NCBI RefSeq assembly: GCF_001998825.1
Contig: NZ_MLHG01000020.1
Location: 20,995 to 84,994 of the forward strand
DNA: 64,000 bases
Origin: Rodentibacter mrazii
GTDB lineage: Bacteria > Pseudomonadota > Gammaproteobacteria > Enterobacterales > Pasteurellaceae
Reading direction: 5' to 3'
Below are positions 35,906 through 44,428 of this stretch, piece after piece. Made by a program: the position numbers and the translations under genes. The notes below the pieces were generated by a model. It ran no database searches. It saw only the letters and a list, made by a program, of their open reading frames with translations, and had not been told where the DNA came from. Positions within the stretch are counted from its first letter, which is position 1. The number at the start of each line of letters is the position of its first letter.

Positions 35906-36287
35906 TTTTGATTTTCTCAATATTTACCCCAAACACCTTGGCATATCGCCCCAATACCTTATTTGATAATTTTCCAAATACACTTGGTTTAAAATGCCGT
36001 TTGATTCGCCATTGCCAGAACCCGGTGGCTTGGGCGAGGCTGGTGAGATCGAAGCGGTTGCGGTACATATAATAAAAGAGCGGTGATTTTTCACCACGTT
36101 TTACCGCATTAAGGGCTTCGTTTGCAAGTTGTTGCAATTCTTCTACGGCTTGTTCCGTGGCGAAGGTTTCCGTATCCCAACCATTAGAGGTGGCGGTTTG
36201 GTAACTGCCGTTTTGTGTGGCGTAAATGACTTTCCGTTGCCCTTTGAAAATTTTACTGTCGTCCTGTGGGATCTCATTCACATCCAT
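35892..36287 (-). CDS. Protein of unknown function in the dialkylresorcinol gene block
   Basis: A 131-residue, basic, soluble-looking protein with no signal peptide or membrane span. Visible blocks: GQRKVIYATQNGSYQTATSNGWDTE, then a helix EQAVEELQQLANEALNAVKRGEKSP, and FYYMYRNRFDLTSLAQATGFWQWRIKRHF. I do not recognise a named domain with certainty. It starts 14 bases inside the end of the DarB-like gene with a strong GGAGGTGAT ribosome site, so it is translated with it. Its 3' end overlaps the RhuM remnant, and its last few residues may be altered by that insertion. Confidence 0.62.
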   Translation of the reverse strand: MDVNEIPQDDSKIFKGQRKVIYATQNGSYQTATSNGWDTETFATEQAVEELQQLANEALNAVKRGEKSPLFYYMYRNRFDLTSLAQATGFWQWRIKRHFKPSVFGKLSNKVLGRYAKVFGVNIEKIKNGRE

Positions 36288-37437
36288 CTATCACCTCCAG
36301 CAACATAAAACAAGAAGAAAAGCGACCGCTCTCCGGAATGTAACATAACACTTTCTGTCCGGCGATAAGCGGGAATTTTTCCAAAAATTCTTGCAAAATA
36401 ATATAGATAGAGGCTGAGCCTGTATTGCCTTTGCTTTCTAAATTCGTAAACCATTTTTCCTGTGGGATCACAAAATCGATATTTTTTAAACCATCCAGTA
36501 ATTTATCGCGGAAGAAGCCTGATGAATAATGTGGCAAAAAATAGTCAATATCATTGGCATGTAAATGGTATTTATCAATTAAACGAAGTAGGGCATTTTC
36601 TACGGTGCAACGGACAATATTTTCATTGAGCAGTTTGACATCTTGCTTCACTGCCATAAAACTGTGGGTATCACGGGTTTGTTTATCTACATTTTTCCAG
36701 CCTATGAAACGCTCATGTTGCAATTCCGCCCCTGCGTACATACATACAGGTAGCTCGTTAGCATAAGAAATGAGCTCAATCCAATGAATTTTGAAACTCA
36801 ACCCTTGTGGGTTAGGCCGATGGCTTAAATGAACTGCTCCCGCACCATCGGAAAGCATCCAGCGCAGAAAATCTTTTTCAAAACCGATTTCAGGTCGGGC
36901 GTTGTCTAGCTTTTTCTGATCAATTTCTGCTTCAAAATGTTCGCTACGCATAATGGCGGAGGCGGATTCGGAGGCAACCGCAATGGCATGTTGATGTTCG
37001 CCGGTGCGAATAGCGTTATAAGCGTGTTTCATTGCCGTCATGCCTGCCACACAAACGCCGGCCGTTGTTAACACTTCATAAGGTGGGGCATTAGGGATTA
37101 AACCATGCACCATAACGCCTTGTCCGGGGATAATTTGATCAGGATAAGATGTACCGCAAGCTAAACAGGTTACATCCTCTGCTTTTAAGCCTTGTGCGAA
37201 TAATCCCTTGATGGCTTCCACCGCCAATTCAGTGCCGGTATGGGTGGTTTTACGGGTTTTTGGATCAATGGCGTAATAGCGGCTTTTAATGGCATTAGAG
37301 CGTAAAATCATTTTACGTACACGAGAAGGTAATTCGCCAATTTGCCCCAGTACTTGTTCAATTTGATCGTTTTCTACGGGTTCATTTGGCAAAAAAGCGG
37401 CAACGCGGTTAATGTAAACATCAGTTAAAGTAGTCAA
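36274..37437 (-). CDS. darB: KAS III-like dialkylresorcinol ketosynthase (DarB type)
   Basis: A 387-residue thiolase-fold condensing enzyme of the KAS III group with the triad TTAGVCVAGMTA (Cys129), FLPHYSSGFF (His303) and SKGNTGSAS (Asn338). DarB joins two acyl units into the cyclohexanedione precursor of 2,5-dialkylresorcinols; DarA then aromatises it. Pairing with the DarA-like gene supports the call. The only in-frame start near the N-terminus is TTG at 37437, preceded by AGGGGA at seven bases. The first ATG codon comes about 43 codons later. Confidence 0.8.
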   Translation of the reverse strand: MTTLTDVYINRVAAFLPNEPVENDQIEQVLGQIGELPSRVRKMILRSNAIKSRYYAIDPKTRKTTHTGTELAVEAIKGLFAQGLKAEDVTCLACGTSYPDQIIPGQGVMVHGLIPNAPPYEVLTTAGVCVAGMTAMKHAYNAIRTGEHQHAIAVASESASAIMRSEHFEAEIDQKKLDNARPEIGFEKDFLRWMLSDGAGAVHLSHRPNPQGLSFKIHWIELISYANELPVCMYAGAELQHERFIGWKNVDKQTRDTHSFMAVKQDVKLLNENIVRCTVENALLRLIDKYHLHANDIDYFLPHYSSGFFRDKLLDGLKNIDFVIPQEKWFTNLESKGNTGSASIYIILQEFLEKFPLIAGQKVLCYIPESGRFSSCFMLLEVIDGCE

Positions 37438-37439
37438 AA

Positions 37440-38363
37440 TTATTCCCCTGAAGGTTTGGCAAAGTGGGCTTTTTGTTTAGTTAATTTTTCTTTTAATAAG
37501 GGTTTTAGCCAGATTTTAATCAGTGCGGAAATCGGCACAACAGTCAGAATCAGTATAATCAAAAAGGCGATATAAAAATAGAGCATACTTTGGCGAAAAC
37601 GTGGTGAAATTTGACCGCACTTAATGAGTAATTTCCCCCATAAATAAAAACTGCGATGCCCTATTTTTTCGCTCATCATTAATTTTTCATCAATTTTCAC
37701 TGCGCCCATTTTTTGGAATAGGGTATGATCAAGTAGGCGATTTTTAGATAAAACCAGTAGTAGTTTCTCGCCAAAACGTTGCATATCTTGTATTTCTGCT
37801 TCACTAATTCCCGCACTTGGCATCCAAGAAAAGTAACGTTTTTTGCCACTTAGCATCCATGCAGGTGTAGTAATAAAACTTTCCCAAGTACTGGATTGAT
37901 CGGTTTTCACTACATTAGCAATCAGTTTTCCACTTTTCTCCGCGATCATTTTCTTCATTTTTTCTTGTGCCATTAACCACATATTGCGGCAGCCAATTAG
38001 TGTAATGACCGGTGTGTCTTTTAGTATGTTTGCTTGTGTTGATTGCAAAAATGCAGTGATAGGTTGGGAAGGAGATAAAAACCACACCGTATAAGCAATC
38101 ACCACCAAATCATATTTTTCACGTTGTAATTGTGGTGGCACAATAGGGGTGGGCTGTAAATGTACCGATTCAGGAAATTGATTAAAAAAGTGAATAAATT
38201 TCCAAGGAAAAGGATAGGGTTCGCACGGCTTAATGATGTGATGTTCTAGGTGAATATCATCACGTTGCAATGGTGTAAGAAAATGTTCAACAAGACGCAA
38301 AAGTTGTCCTGTTTGGGAATAGGAAATGACAAGGATATTTTGAGATTTTTTTGGTATGGGCAT
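37440..38363 (-). CDS. darA: Dialkylresorcinol condensing/aromatising enzyme (DarA type)
   Basis: A 307-residue protein with an N-terminal flavodoxin-like fold, ILVISYSQTGQLLRLVEHF, and YDLVVIAYTVWFLSPSQP, and a C-terminal hydrophobic helix (FYIAFLIILILTVVPISALI) followed by a basic tail. This matches the family annotated as dialkylresorcinol condensing enzyme DarA, which oxidises the DarB product to the resorcinol. The helix suggests membrane attachment. The ATG at 38363 has TTGGAT at seven bases; TTG at 38375 is in frame. It is the first gene of the minus-strand operon, two bases from darB. Confidence 0.78.
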   Translation of the reverse strand: MPIPKKSQNILVISYSQTGQLLRLVEHFLTPLQRDDIHLEHHIIKPCEPYPFPWKFIHFFNQFPESVHLQPTPIVPPQLQREKYDLVVIAYTVWFLSPSQPITAFLQSTQANILKDTPVITLIGCRNMWLMAQEKMKKMIAEKSGKLIANVVKTDQSSTWESFITTPAWMLSGKKRYFSWMPSAGISEAEIQDMQRFGEKLLLVLSKNRLLDHTLFQKMGAVKIDEKLMMSEKIGHRSFYLWGKLLIKCGQISPRFRQSMLYFYIAFLIILILTVVPISALIKIWLKPLLKEKLTKQKAHFAKPSGE

Positions 38364-38388
38364 GGTTATATCCAATTCAAAAATAGAT

Positions 38389-38781
38389 TCAACTTAATTC
38401 CTGATGCTTAAACTTCAACAAATCCCGACGTTCTTTTTTATTCGGGCGGCGTTCGGGGTGAGGCATAGAAAGAGCGTTGTTTTTTCTTGCCCATGCCGTT
38501 TCTTCCCGTTTTTTCATACTTTGATTCGTTTCACGATAAAGCAACTGTGCTTCGGGCGCGCCACGGCGTTGATCGCTTAACGCCAAGATTTCAACTTCTT
38601 TCTCTTCATTGCCTTGACGTAATTTTAAGATAGCACCTACTTCTACAATTTTGCTGACTTTTGCCCGTTGTCCGTTGTAATGTACTTTTCCCCCTTCAAT
38701 CATAGCTTTAGCAAGACTGCGGGTTTTATAAAAACGGGCAGCCCATAGCCATTTATCAAGGCGAACGTCTTTTTCTTCCAT
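38389..38781 (-). CDS. hslR: Heat-shock ribosome-associated protein Hsp15
   Basis: A 130-residue S4-domain RNA-binding protein: VRLDKWLWAARFYKTRSLAKAMI and GGKVHYNGQRAKVSKIVEVG form the S4 fold, followed by a basic tail (KKERRDLLKFKHQ). Hsp15 binds 50S subunits that carry a stalled peptidyl-tRNA and frees them. The ATG at 38781 is preferred; a TTG start at 38802 is in frame. It shares the bidirectional spacer with nudE. It ends 25 bases before darA starts and on the same strand, so read-through into darA is possible. Confidence 0.9.
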   Translation of the reverse strand: MEEKDVRLDKWLWAARFYKTRSLAKAMIEGGKVHYNGQRAKVSKIVEVGAILKLRQGNEEKEVEILALSDQRRGAPEAQLLYRETNQSMKKREETAWARKNNALSMPHPERRPNKKERRDLLKFKHQELS

Positions 38782-38850
38782 TTGCGATTTCTCTTTGCTC
38801 AATTTATGATACAGTTTGTGCCCATAGTATCACAAAATAAAGGAAAACCG

Positions 38851-39411
38851 ATGTTATCAGACACTCAAAAACCATTACCCCAAATTCTTTCCACCCGTAC
38901 TGTTGCAAAATCACAATTATTTGAAATTCAGGCTGTGGATTTAGCATTTGGCAATGGTGAAAAGCGAACCTATGAACGCTTTAAACCGGGTGCTCATCAG
39001 GCGGTGATGATGGTGCCGATTGACGGTGATGAGCTTTTAATGATTCGGGAATATGCTGTGGGTACGGAACGTTATGAGTTGGGGTTTCCTAAGGGGGGCG
39101 TAGATGTGGGGGAAACGCTGGAGGAAGCGGCTAATCGCGAATTGAAAGAAGAAATTGGCGTTGGGGCAAAGTACATTTATTTTTTACGCACGGTCATTAC
39201 CAGTCCAAGTTATATGCGTAACCCAATGCATATTTTTATTGTGCGGGATTTCTACCCTTGCAAGCTCGAAGGGGATGAACCCGAACCCTTAGAATTGGTT
39301 CGTTTTCCTTTGAATAAATTAGATGAATTAATTGCTAATCCCGATTTCAATGAAGCGAGAAATTTGACCGCACTTTATGCGTTGAGAGATTATTTGAACT
39401 GCCAAAGATAA
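38851..39411 (+). CDS. nudE: ADP compounds hydrolase NudE
   Basis: A 186-residue Nudix hydrolase for ADP-ribose, NADH and Ap3A-type substrates. The Nudix box GX5EX7REUXEEXGU is seen as GGVDVGETLEEAANRELKEE, followed by IGV. YELGFPKGG precedes it, and PSYMRNPMHIFI follows it. The ATG at 38851 has AAAGGAAAA at good spacing; a longer frame begins at 38782. An uptake signal lies near the 3' end (about 39366). It is divergent from hslR, as in other gammaproteobacteria. Confidence 0.92.
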   Translation: MLSDTQKPLPQILSTRTVAKSQLFEIQAVDLAFGNGEKRTYERFKPGAHQAVMMVPIDGDELLMIREYAVGTERYELGFPKGGVDVGETLEEAANRELKEEIGVGAKYIYFLRTVITSPSYMRNPMHIFIVRDFYPCKLEGDEPEPLELVRFPLNKLDELIANPDFNEARNLTALYALRDYLNCQR

Positions 39412-39553
39412 TAAGATATTAATAATTTTTCCAATAAAGAGCGTATTTATTAAATATTTTCTAATTTAATTGCATAAATGTTCAAATAATTCTTGAGTTT
39501 TTTGCTGTTTCTTGGGAAAGTGAGGGGCTTTTTATTTAACCTAGGGAAAAATT

Positions 39554-41554
39554 ATGCCTCATTCAAATTTAAAAGAACTCACGTTTCGTGGGATAATTCT
39601 CGGGGCGTTAATTACGGTGATTTTCACCGCATCTAACGTCTATTTGGGATTAAAAGTCGGAATGACTTTTGCCTCTTCCATTCCTGCCGCTGTGATTTCT
39701 ATGGCGGTGTTAAAATTCTTTAAAGATTCCAGTATCTTAGAAAATAACATGGTGCAAACCCAGGCTTCTGCTGCCGGCACTTTATCTTCTGTTATCTTCG
39801 TTTTACCGGGTTTGTTAATGATGGGTTACTGGAACGATTTTCCATTTTGGCAAACCATGTTAATTTGCGCTTCCGGTGGAACATTAGGCGTATTATTTAC
39901 AATTCCACTACGTCGCGCGATGGTCGTGAATAGTGATTTACCTTATCCTGAAGGCGTGGCCGCTGCTGAAATTTTAAAGGCGGGAAATCATGATAAAGGT
40001 GATACAGGAGTAAAGGACATTGCTTATGGTGGTTTATTAGCCGGTGTTGTCGCATTTTTAACCAATGGTTTACGTGTCATGGCGGATGGTGCGAGTGCAT
40101 GGATTCAAACTAGTAAAGCCGCTTTCCAATTACCAATGGGATTCTCTCTTGCATTATTGGGTGCAGGTTATTTGATTGGTATTGTAGGCGGTATCGCTAT
40201 GTTGGTTGGTTTGGTGCTGACTTGGGGAGTAGCGGTTCCGTTCTTTACCATGTCAGGTGATATGCCGACAGATATGGGATTAATCGACTTTGCCATGAGT
40301 ACATGGAAAACCAAAGTTCGCTTTATTGGTGTAGGGACGATCGGTATTGCCGCAATCTGGACATTATTGGTTTTAATGAAACCTATGGTAGAAGGCATGG
40401 TGCATTCGTTCCGTATGTTGAAAAGCGGTCAATCAGAATCGGAGCATCGTATTGATATTGATCTCTCACCAAAAACCATGATTTATATCCTTATTGCTAC
40501 TGTGGTATTGATCGTAATTTCATTACATCACTTTATTGCGGCAGCACCTATTTCACCGGAGCTTTCTATTTTATTGGTGGTGGTTTGTACTTTCTTAGCG
40601 GTATTTATCGGCTTTTTTGTGGCTGCCGCTTCCGGTTATATGGCTGGGTTAGTGGGGTCATCATCGAGTCCGATTTCCGGTATCGGGATTATTTCAGTGA
40701 TTGTGATTTCTCTCGCATTGGTTTCTATTGGTAATGCTACGGGACTATTTGAAACGGCAGATGGTCAGAAATTTTTAACCGCACTGACGCTCTTTACCGC
40801 ATCTATTGTCCTCACCACCGCGACGATTTCTAACGATAACTTACAGGATTTAAAAACCGGTTTATTAGTTGAAGCCACGCCGTGGCGTCAGCAAGTGGCA
40901 TTGATTATCGGCTGTTTTGTCGGTGCATTGGTGATTGCGCCGGTATTGGAAATTTTATATCACGCTTACGGTTTCAGCGGTGCGTTGCCACGTCCTGATA
41001 TGGATCCAACCCAAGCACTTTCCGCGCCACAAGCTACGATTATGACGACGATCTCGCAAGGTATTTTTACTAATAAATTAGAATGGACGTATATCTTAAC
41101 CGGCGTAGGTTTAGGTGCGGTGTTAATTATTATTGATGCCTTCTTGAAAAAAGTGAGTAATAAAACCTTTGCATTACCGGTATTAGCGGTAGGGATTGGT
41201 ATTTATTTACCGCCGTCTATTAATACACCGATTGTTGTTGGGGCATTCTTAGCCTGGTTCATTAATCGCCATATTGCAAACTATGCGGCACGCACCGGCG
41301 ATAAACAAATCTCGGCTAAAGCAGAACGTTTTGGTACGCTTTTCTCGGCAGGATTGATCGTGGGTGAAAGTCTCATGGGAGTGATTCTCGCCTTTGTTAT
41401 TGCGGCTTCCGTCACATCCGGCGGTTCTGAAGCACCATTGGCGCTTAACCTTGAAAATTGGGGTAGCATTAGTGAAATATTAGGTTTAACGGTATTTATT
41501 GCCGGGATCATTATTTTTGCTTCTCGTGTATTACGTGCGAAAAAATCTGATTAA
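39554..41554 (+). CDS. OPT-family oligopeptide transporter
   Basis: A 666-residue inner-membrane protein with about 15 hydrophobic segments. The OPT pattern is seen in TFRGIILGALITVIFTASNVYLGLKVGMTFASSIPAAV and PLRRAMVVNSDLPYPEG. H. influenzae has a similar gene next to cysQ (HI_0561, as I recall). The family moves peptides or metal-peptide complexes; substrate unknown. It is followed by a strong hairpin. The ribosome site is AGGGAAAA. Confidence 0.88.
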   Translation: MPHSNLKELTFRGIILGALITVIFTASNVYLGLKVGMTFASSIPAAVISMAVLKFFKDSSILENNMVQTQASAAGTLSSVIFVLPGLLMMGYWNDFPFWQTMLICASGGTLGVLFTIPLRRAMVVNSDLPYPEGVAAAEILKAGNHDKGDTGVKDIAYGGLLAGVVAFLTNGLRVMADGASAWIQTSKAAFQLPMGFSLALLGAGYLIGIVGGIAMLVGLVLTWGVAVPFFTMSGDMPTDMGLIDFAMSTWKTKVRFIGVGTIGIAAIWTLLVLMKPMVEGMVHSFRMLKSGQSESEHRIDIDLSPKTMIYILIATVVLIVISLHHFIAAAPISPELSILLVVVCTFLAVFIGFFVAAASGYMAGLVGSSSSPISGIGIISVIVISLALVSIGNATGLFETADGQKFLTALTLFTASIVLTTATISNDNLQDLKTGLLVEATPWRQQVALIIGCFVGALVIAPVLEILYHAYGFSGALPRPDMDPTQALSAPQATIMTTISQGIFTNKLEWTYILTGVGLGAVLIIIDAFLKKVSNKTFALPVLAVGIGIYLPPSINTPIVVGAFLAWFINRHIANYAARTGDKQISAKAERFGTLFSAGLIVGESLMGVILAFVIAASVTSGGSEAPLALNLENWGSISEILGLTVFIAGIIIFASRVLRAKKSD

Positions 41555-41570
41555 TCCTTAAAATTCCTTT

Positions 41571-41603
41571 AAAATAGGCTATCTTTTCCGATAGCCTATT
41601 TTT
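41571..41603 (+). terminator. Hairpin terminator after the OPT gene, abutting the next start codon
   Basis: A perfect 13-base stem (aaaataggctatc / gatagcctatttt), six-base loop and a T run ending right before the ATG at 41605. It is the best terminator for the OPT gene and occupies the ribosome-site region of the next gene. Confidence 0.8.
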
Positions 41604-41604
41604 T

Positions 41605-42018
41605 ATGAAACCTTATCTTAAAGCATTAATTTTATTTCCTCTCCTTTCACAAGGATTGGTGACCGCACTATTTTGGTTGTTAGGAGCGGATTTAGAGCCG
41701 ACACCATTTAGTCGATATTTTACGGTTGCATTTTTCCTTGCGACTATTCCGGCTTTTCTGATTGCCCTAGTTGCCGCAAGGTTTCGCTATATTCGTCATA
41801 ATATTGCAGCCATCGTATTATGTTCATCATTGATTAGTGTTTTTTATTGTAATATCGCCTCCTATTTCTATTCATTGTTTATGAGCGAGCAGGGCGCTTC
41901 ATTTTGGCAATGGCTTACCGAAGGCGGTTTAACATTAGGAATATTAAGCGCTTGCGGTATGGTATTTTATGCCTTATTTGTATTGCCATGGCTATTGCCT
42001 AAAACAAAATCATCATGA
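41605..42018 (+). CDS. Conserved small membrane protein, function unknown
   Basis: A 137-residue protein with four hydrophobic segments (AFFLATIPAFLIALVAARF, AIVLCSSLISVFYCNIASYF, ILSACGMVFYALFVLPWLL) and few soluble loops. It has no recognisable motif; I recall a similar small protein between the OPT gene and cysQ in H. influenzae. The ATG stands two bases after the terminator stem and has no Shine-Dalgarno sequence, so expression may need read-through or may be low. The next gene, cysQ, begins 31 bases on. Confidence 0.65.
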   Translation: MKPYLKALILFPLLSQGLVTALFWLLGADLEPTPFSRYFTVAFFLATIPAFLIALVAARFRYIRHNIAAIVLCSSLISVFYCNIASYFYSLFMSEQGASFWQWLTEGGLTLGILSACGMVFYALFVLPWLLPKTKSS

Positions 42019-42048
42019 TGATAATCAAAAATTTTGTAGGGAGGTTTT

Positions 42049-42873
42049 ATGTTGCCACTCAATGAACATTTACTGAATCAAGTTCTATTGATTGCTTACC
42101 AAGCCGGTAAGCATCTACAACGTTTTTATCAGCAGCATATTGATGTACAAATTAAAGAAGATAATACACCGGTCACCGAAGCGGATCTTTTCGTCAGTCA
42201 ATTTTTAACGGAAAAACTGACCGCACTTTTCCCCCAAACGCCGGTGCTTTCCGAAGAAAACTGCCATATTCCTTTTGAGGAACGCCAAACCTGGAAAGAA
42301 TATTGGCTCATCGATCCTCTCGATGGCACGCAACAATTTATTAATCGCACCGAGCAATTTTCCGTTTTAATCACTCTAGTCCGTAACAATAAACCCGTGT
42401 TAAGCGTTATCCATGCACCGATTTTATCTCTCACTTATTATGCGATGGAGGATTTTGGTGCGTTTAAAAAACAGGGTGAACAAGTCAAAAAATTGGCTAA
42501 AAACACCACAGATTTTAACCGCACTTCTTGTTCCCCAATATTACGCATTGCAGTGGGAGCAACGACCTCGCAGGAAAAAGTGCGGTCAATTTTACCGAAA
42601 GATTTGCCTTGTGAATTTGTTGTGATGGGGTCGAGCAGTTTAAAAAGCGGTTTAGTGGCGGAAGGTATTGTAGATTGCTATGTCCGTTTGGGGCAAACCG
42701 GCGAATGGGATACAGCAGGGGCGGAAGTGTTATTGGGGGAAACGAACGGGCAAATTTTTGATCCGCAATTTGCACCGTTGACGTACAACCAACGTGAAAC
42801 CTTAATTAATCCAGCTTTTGTGATGGTGGCGGATAAATCAATAAATTGGACATCTATCTTTCGATTTAATTGA
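42049..42873 (+). CDS. cysQ: 3'(2'),5'-bisphosphate nucleotidase
   Basis: A 274-residue inositol-monophosphatase-family enzyme that dephosphorylates 3'-phosphoadenosine 5'-phosphate, the by-product of sulfate assimilation. Metal-site motifs: the SEEN block with preceding VTEADLFVS, WLIDPLDGTQQF (motif A), and the C-terminal GEWDTAGAEVLL. The ribosome site is GTAGGGAGG. An uptake-signal pair lies inside the gene (about 42217 and 42579). Confidence 0.92.
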   Translation: MLPLNEHLLNQVLLIAYQAGKHLQRFYQQHIDVQIKEDNTPVTEADLFVSQFLTEKLTALFPQTPVLSEENCHIPFEERQTWKEYWLIDPLDGTQQFINRTEQFSVLITLVRNNKPVLSVIHAPILSLTYYAMEDFGAFKKQGEQVKKLAKNTTDFNRTSCSPILRIAVGATTSQEKVRSILPKDLPCEFVVMGSSSLKSGLVAEGIVDCYVRLGQTGEWDTAGAEVLLGETNGQIFDPQFAPLTYNQRETLINPAFVMVADKSINWTSIFRFN

Positions 42874-42940
42874 TTGGTTAGAGGAGGAATTTTCGTTAGA
42901 ATAGCCCGTCATTTCACTCGGTATTTTTATAAGGATAATT

Positions 42941-44425
42941 ATGCAAACTGAGAACAGCTGTATCGTCATTTTTGGCGCATCCGGTGATTTAACCCACCGA
43001 AAACTCATTCCGGCTCTTTATAATCTTTTCAAAATCGGAAGATTGGGTGAGAACTTTTCTGTGCTTGGGGTGGCGCGTTCGGAACTTAATGATGAAACTT
43101 TCCGTACAAAAATGCGTGAAGCTTTAATCAAGAATGAAGATACCACACCTGAAACCCTTGATGAATTTTGCCATCATCTTTATTACCAAGCCGTCAATAC
43201 GGCAGATGCCGATGATTATGGCAAATTAGTCCCTCGTTTGGACGAATTACACGATAAATATCAAACTTGCGGCAATACGCTCTATTATATGTCCACCCCG
43301 CCAAGTCTTTACGGCGTGATTCCCGAATGTTTGGCGGCACATGGCTTAAATACAGAAGAATATGGCTGGAAACGTATTATCGTAGAAAAGCCTTTTGGTT
43401 ACGATGAAAAAACCGCACAAGTGTTGGATGTGCAAATTCACCGTTTCTTTGAAGAACATCAAATCTACCGTATCGACCATTATCTTGGTAAAGAAACCGT
43501 GCAAAACTTGCTCGTATTGCGTTTTTCTAACGGCTGGTTTGAACCCCTTTGGAATCGTAATTTTATTGATTACGTGGAAATCACGGGTGCTGAATCCATT
43601 GGTGTTGAAGAGCGGGGCGGCTATTATGATGGTTCCGGTGCAATGCGGGATATGTTCCAAAATCACTTATTGCAAGTGCTTGCGATGGTGGCAATGGAAC
43701 CACCGGCAATCATTAATGCGGACTCAATGCGTGATGAAGTGGCAAAGGTGATGCACTGTTTACGCCCACTCACACAAGAAGATGTGGAGCATAATTTAGT
43801 GCTTGGGCAATATTCTGCCGGTGAAGTGAATGGCAACATAGTGAAAGGGTATTTAGAAGAAAAAGGTGTACCGGCAGATTCACACACGGAAACTTATATG
43901 GCACTGCGTTGTGAAATCGAAAACTGGCGTTGGGCCGGAGTGCCTTTCTATGTGCGTACGGGTAAACGTTTACCTGCTCGTGTGACTGAAATTGTGATTC
44001 ATTTTAAAACGACACCACATCCGGTATTCAGTCAAAATGCACCGGAAAATAAACTCATTATCCGTATTCAACCGGATGAAGGCATTTCAATGCGTTTTGG
44101 TTTGAAAAAACCGGGTGCAGGCTTTGAAGCCAAAGAAGTATCAATGGATTTCCGCTATGCGGATCTTGCCGGCGCACAAGTCTTGACTGCCTATGAGCGT
44201 TTATTGCTAGATGCGATGAAAGGTGATGCAACCCTATTCGCCCGTACGGATGCCGTTCATGCCGCATGGAAATTCGTTCAACCAATTTTGGATTACAAAG
44301 CCAACGGTGGACGGATTCATGAATACGAAGCCGGTACTTGGGGACCGGTAGCAGCGGATAAACTCATTGCCAGACAAGGCAAGGTATGGCGTAAACCGAG
44401 TGGATTGATGAAGAAAAAGGTATAA
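42941..44425 (+). CDS. zwf: Glucose-6-phosphate 1-dehydrogenase
   Basis: NADP-dependent first enzyme of the oxidative pentose-phosphate pathway, making 6-phosphogluconolactone. The 494-residue protein has the Rossmann motif [12 protein letters not shown] near residue 12, the active-site stretch [13 protein letters not shown] near residue 178, and VRTGKRLP. It is followed three bases later by pgl. Together zwf, pgl and gnd, with broken genes in between, cover the oxidative branch. Confidence 0.96.
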   Translation: MQTENSCIVIFGASGDLTHRKLIPALYNLFKIGRLGENFSVLGVARSELNDETFRTKMREALIKNEDTTPETLDEFCHHLYYQAVNTADADDYGKLVPRLDELHDKYQTCGNTLYYMSTPPSLYGVIPECLAAHGLNTEEYGWKRIIVEKPFGYDEKTAQVLDVQIHRFFEEHQIYRIDHYLGKETVQNLLVLRFSNGWFEPLWNRNFIDYVEITGAESIGVEERGGYYDGSGAMRDMFQNHLLQVLAMVAMEPPAIINADSMRDEVAKVMHCLRPLTQEDVEHNLVLGQYSAGEVNGNIVKGYLEEKGVPADSHTETYMALRCEIENWRWAGVPFYVRTGKRLPARVTEIVIHFKTTPHPVFSQNAPENKLIIRIQPDEGISMRFGLKKPGAGFEAKEVSMDFRYADLAGAQVLTAYERLLLDAMKGDATLFARTDAVHAAWKFVQPILDYKANGGRIHEYEAGTWGPVAADKLIARQGKVWRKPSGLMKKKV

Positions 44426-44428
44426 TTG

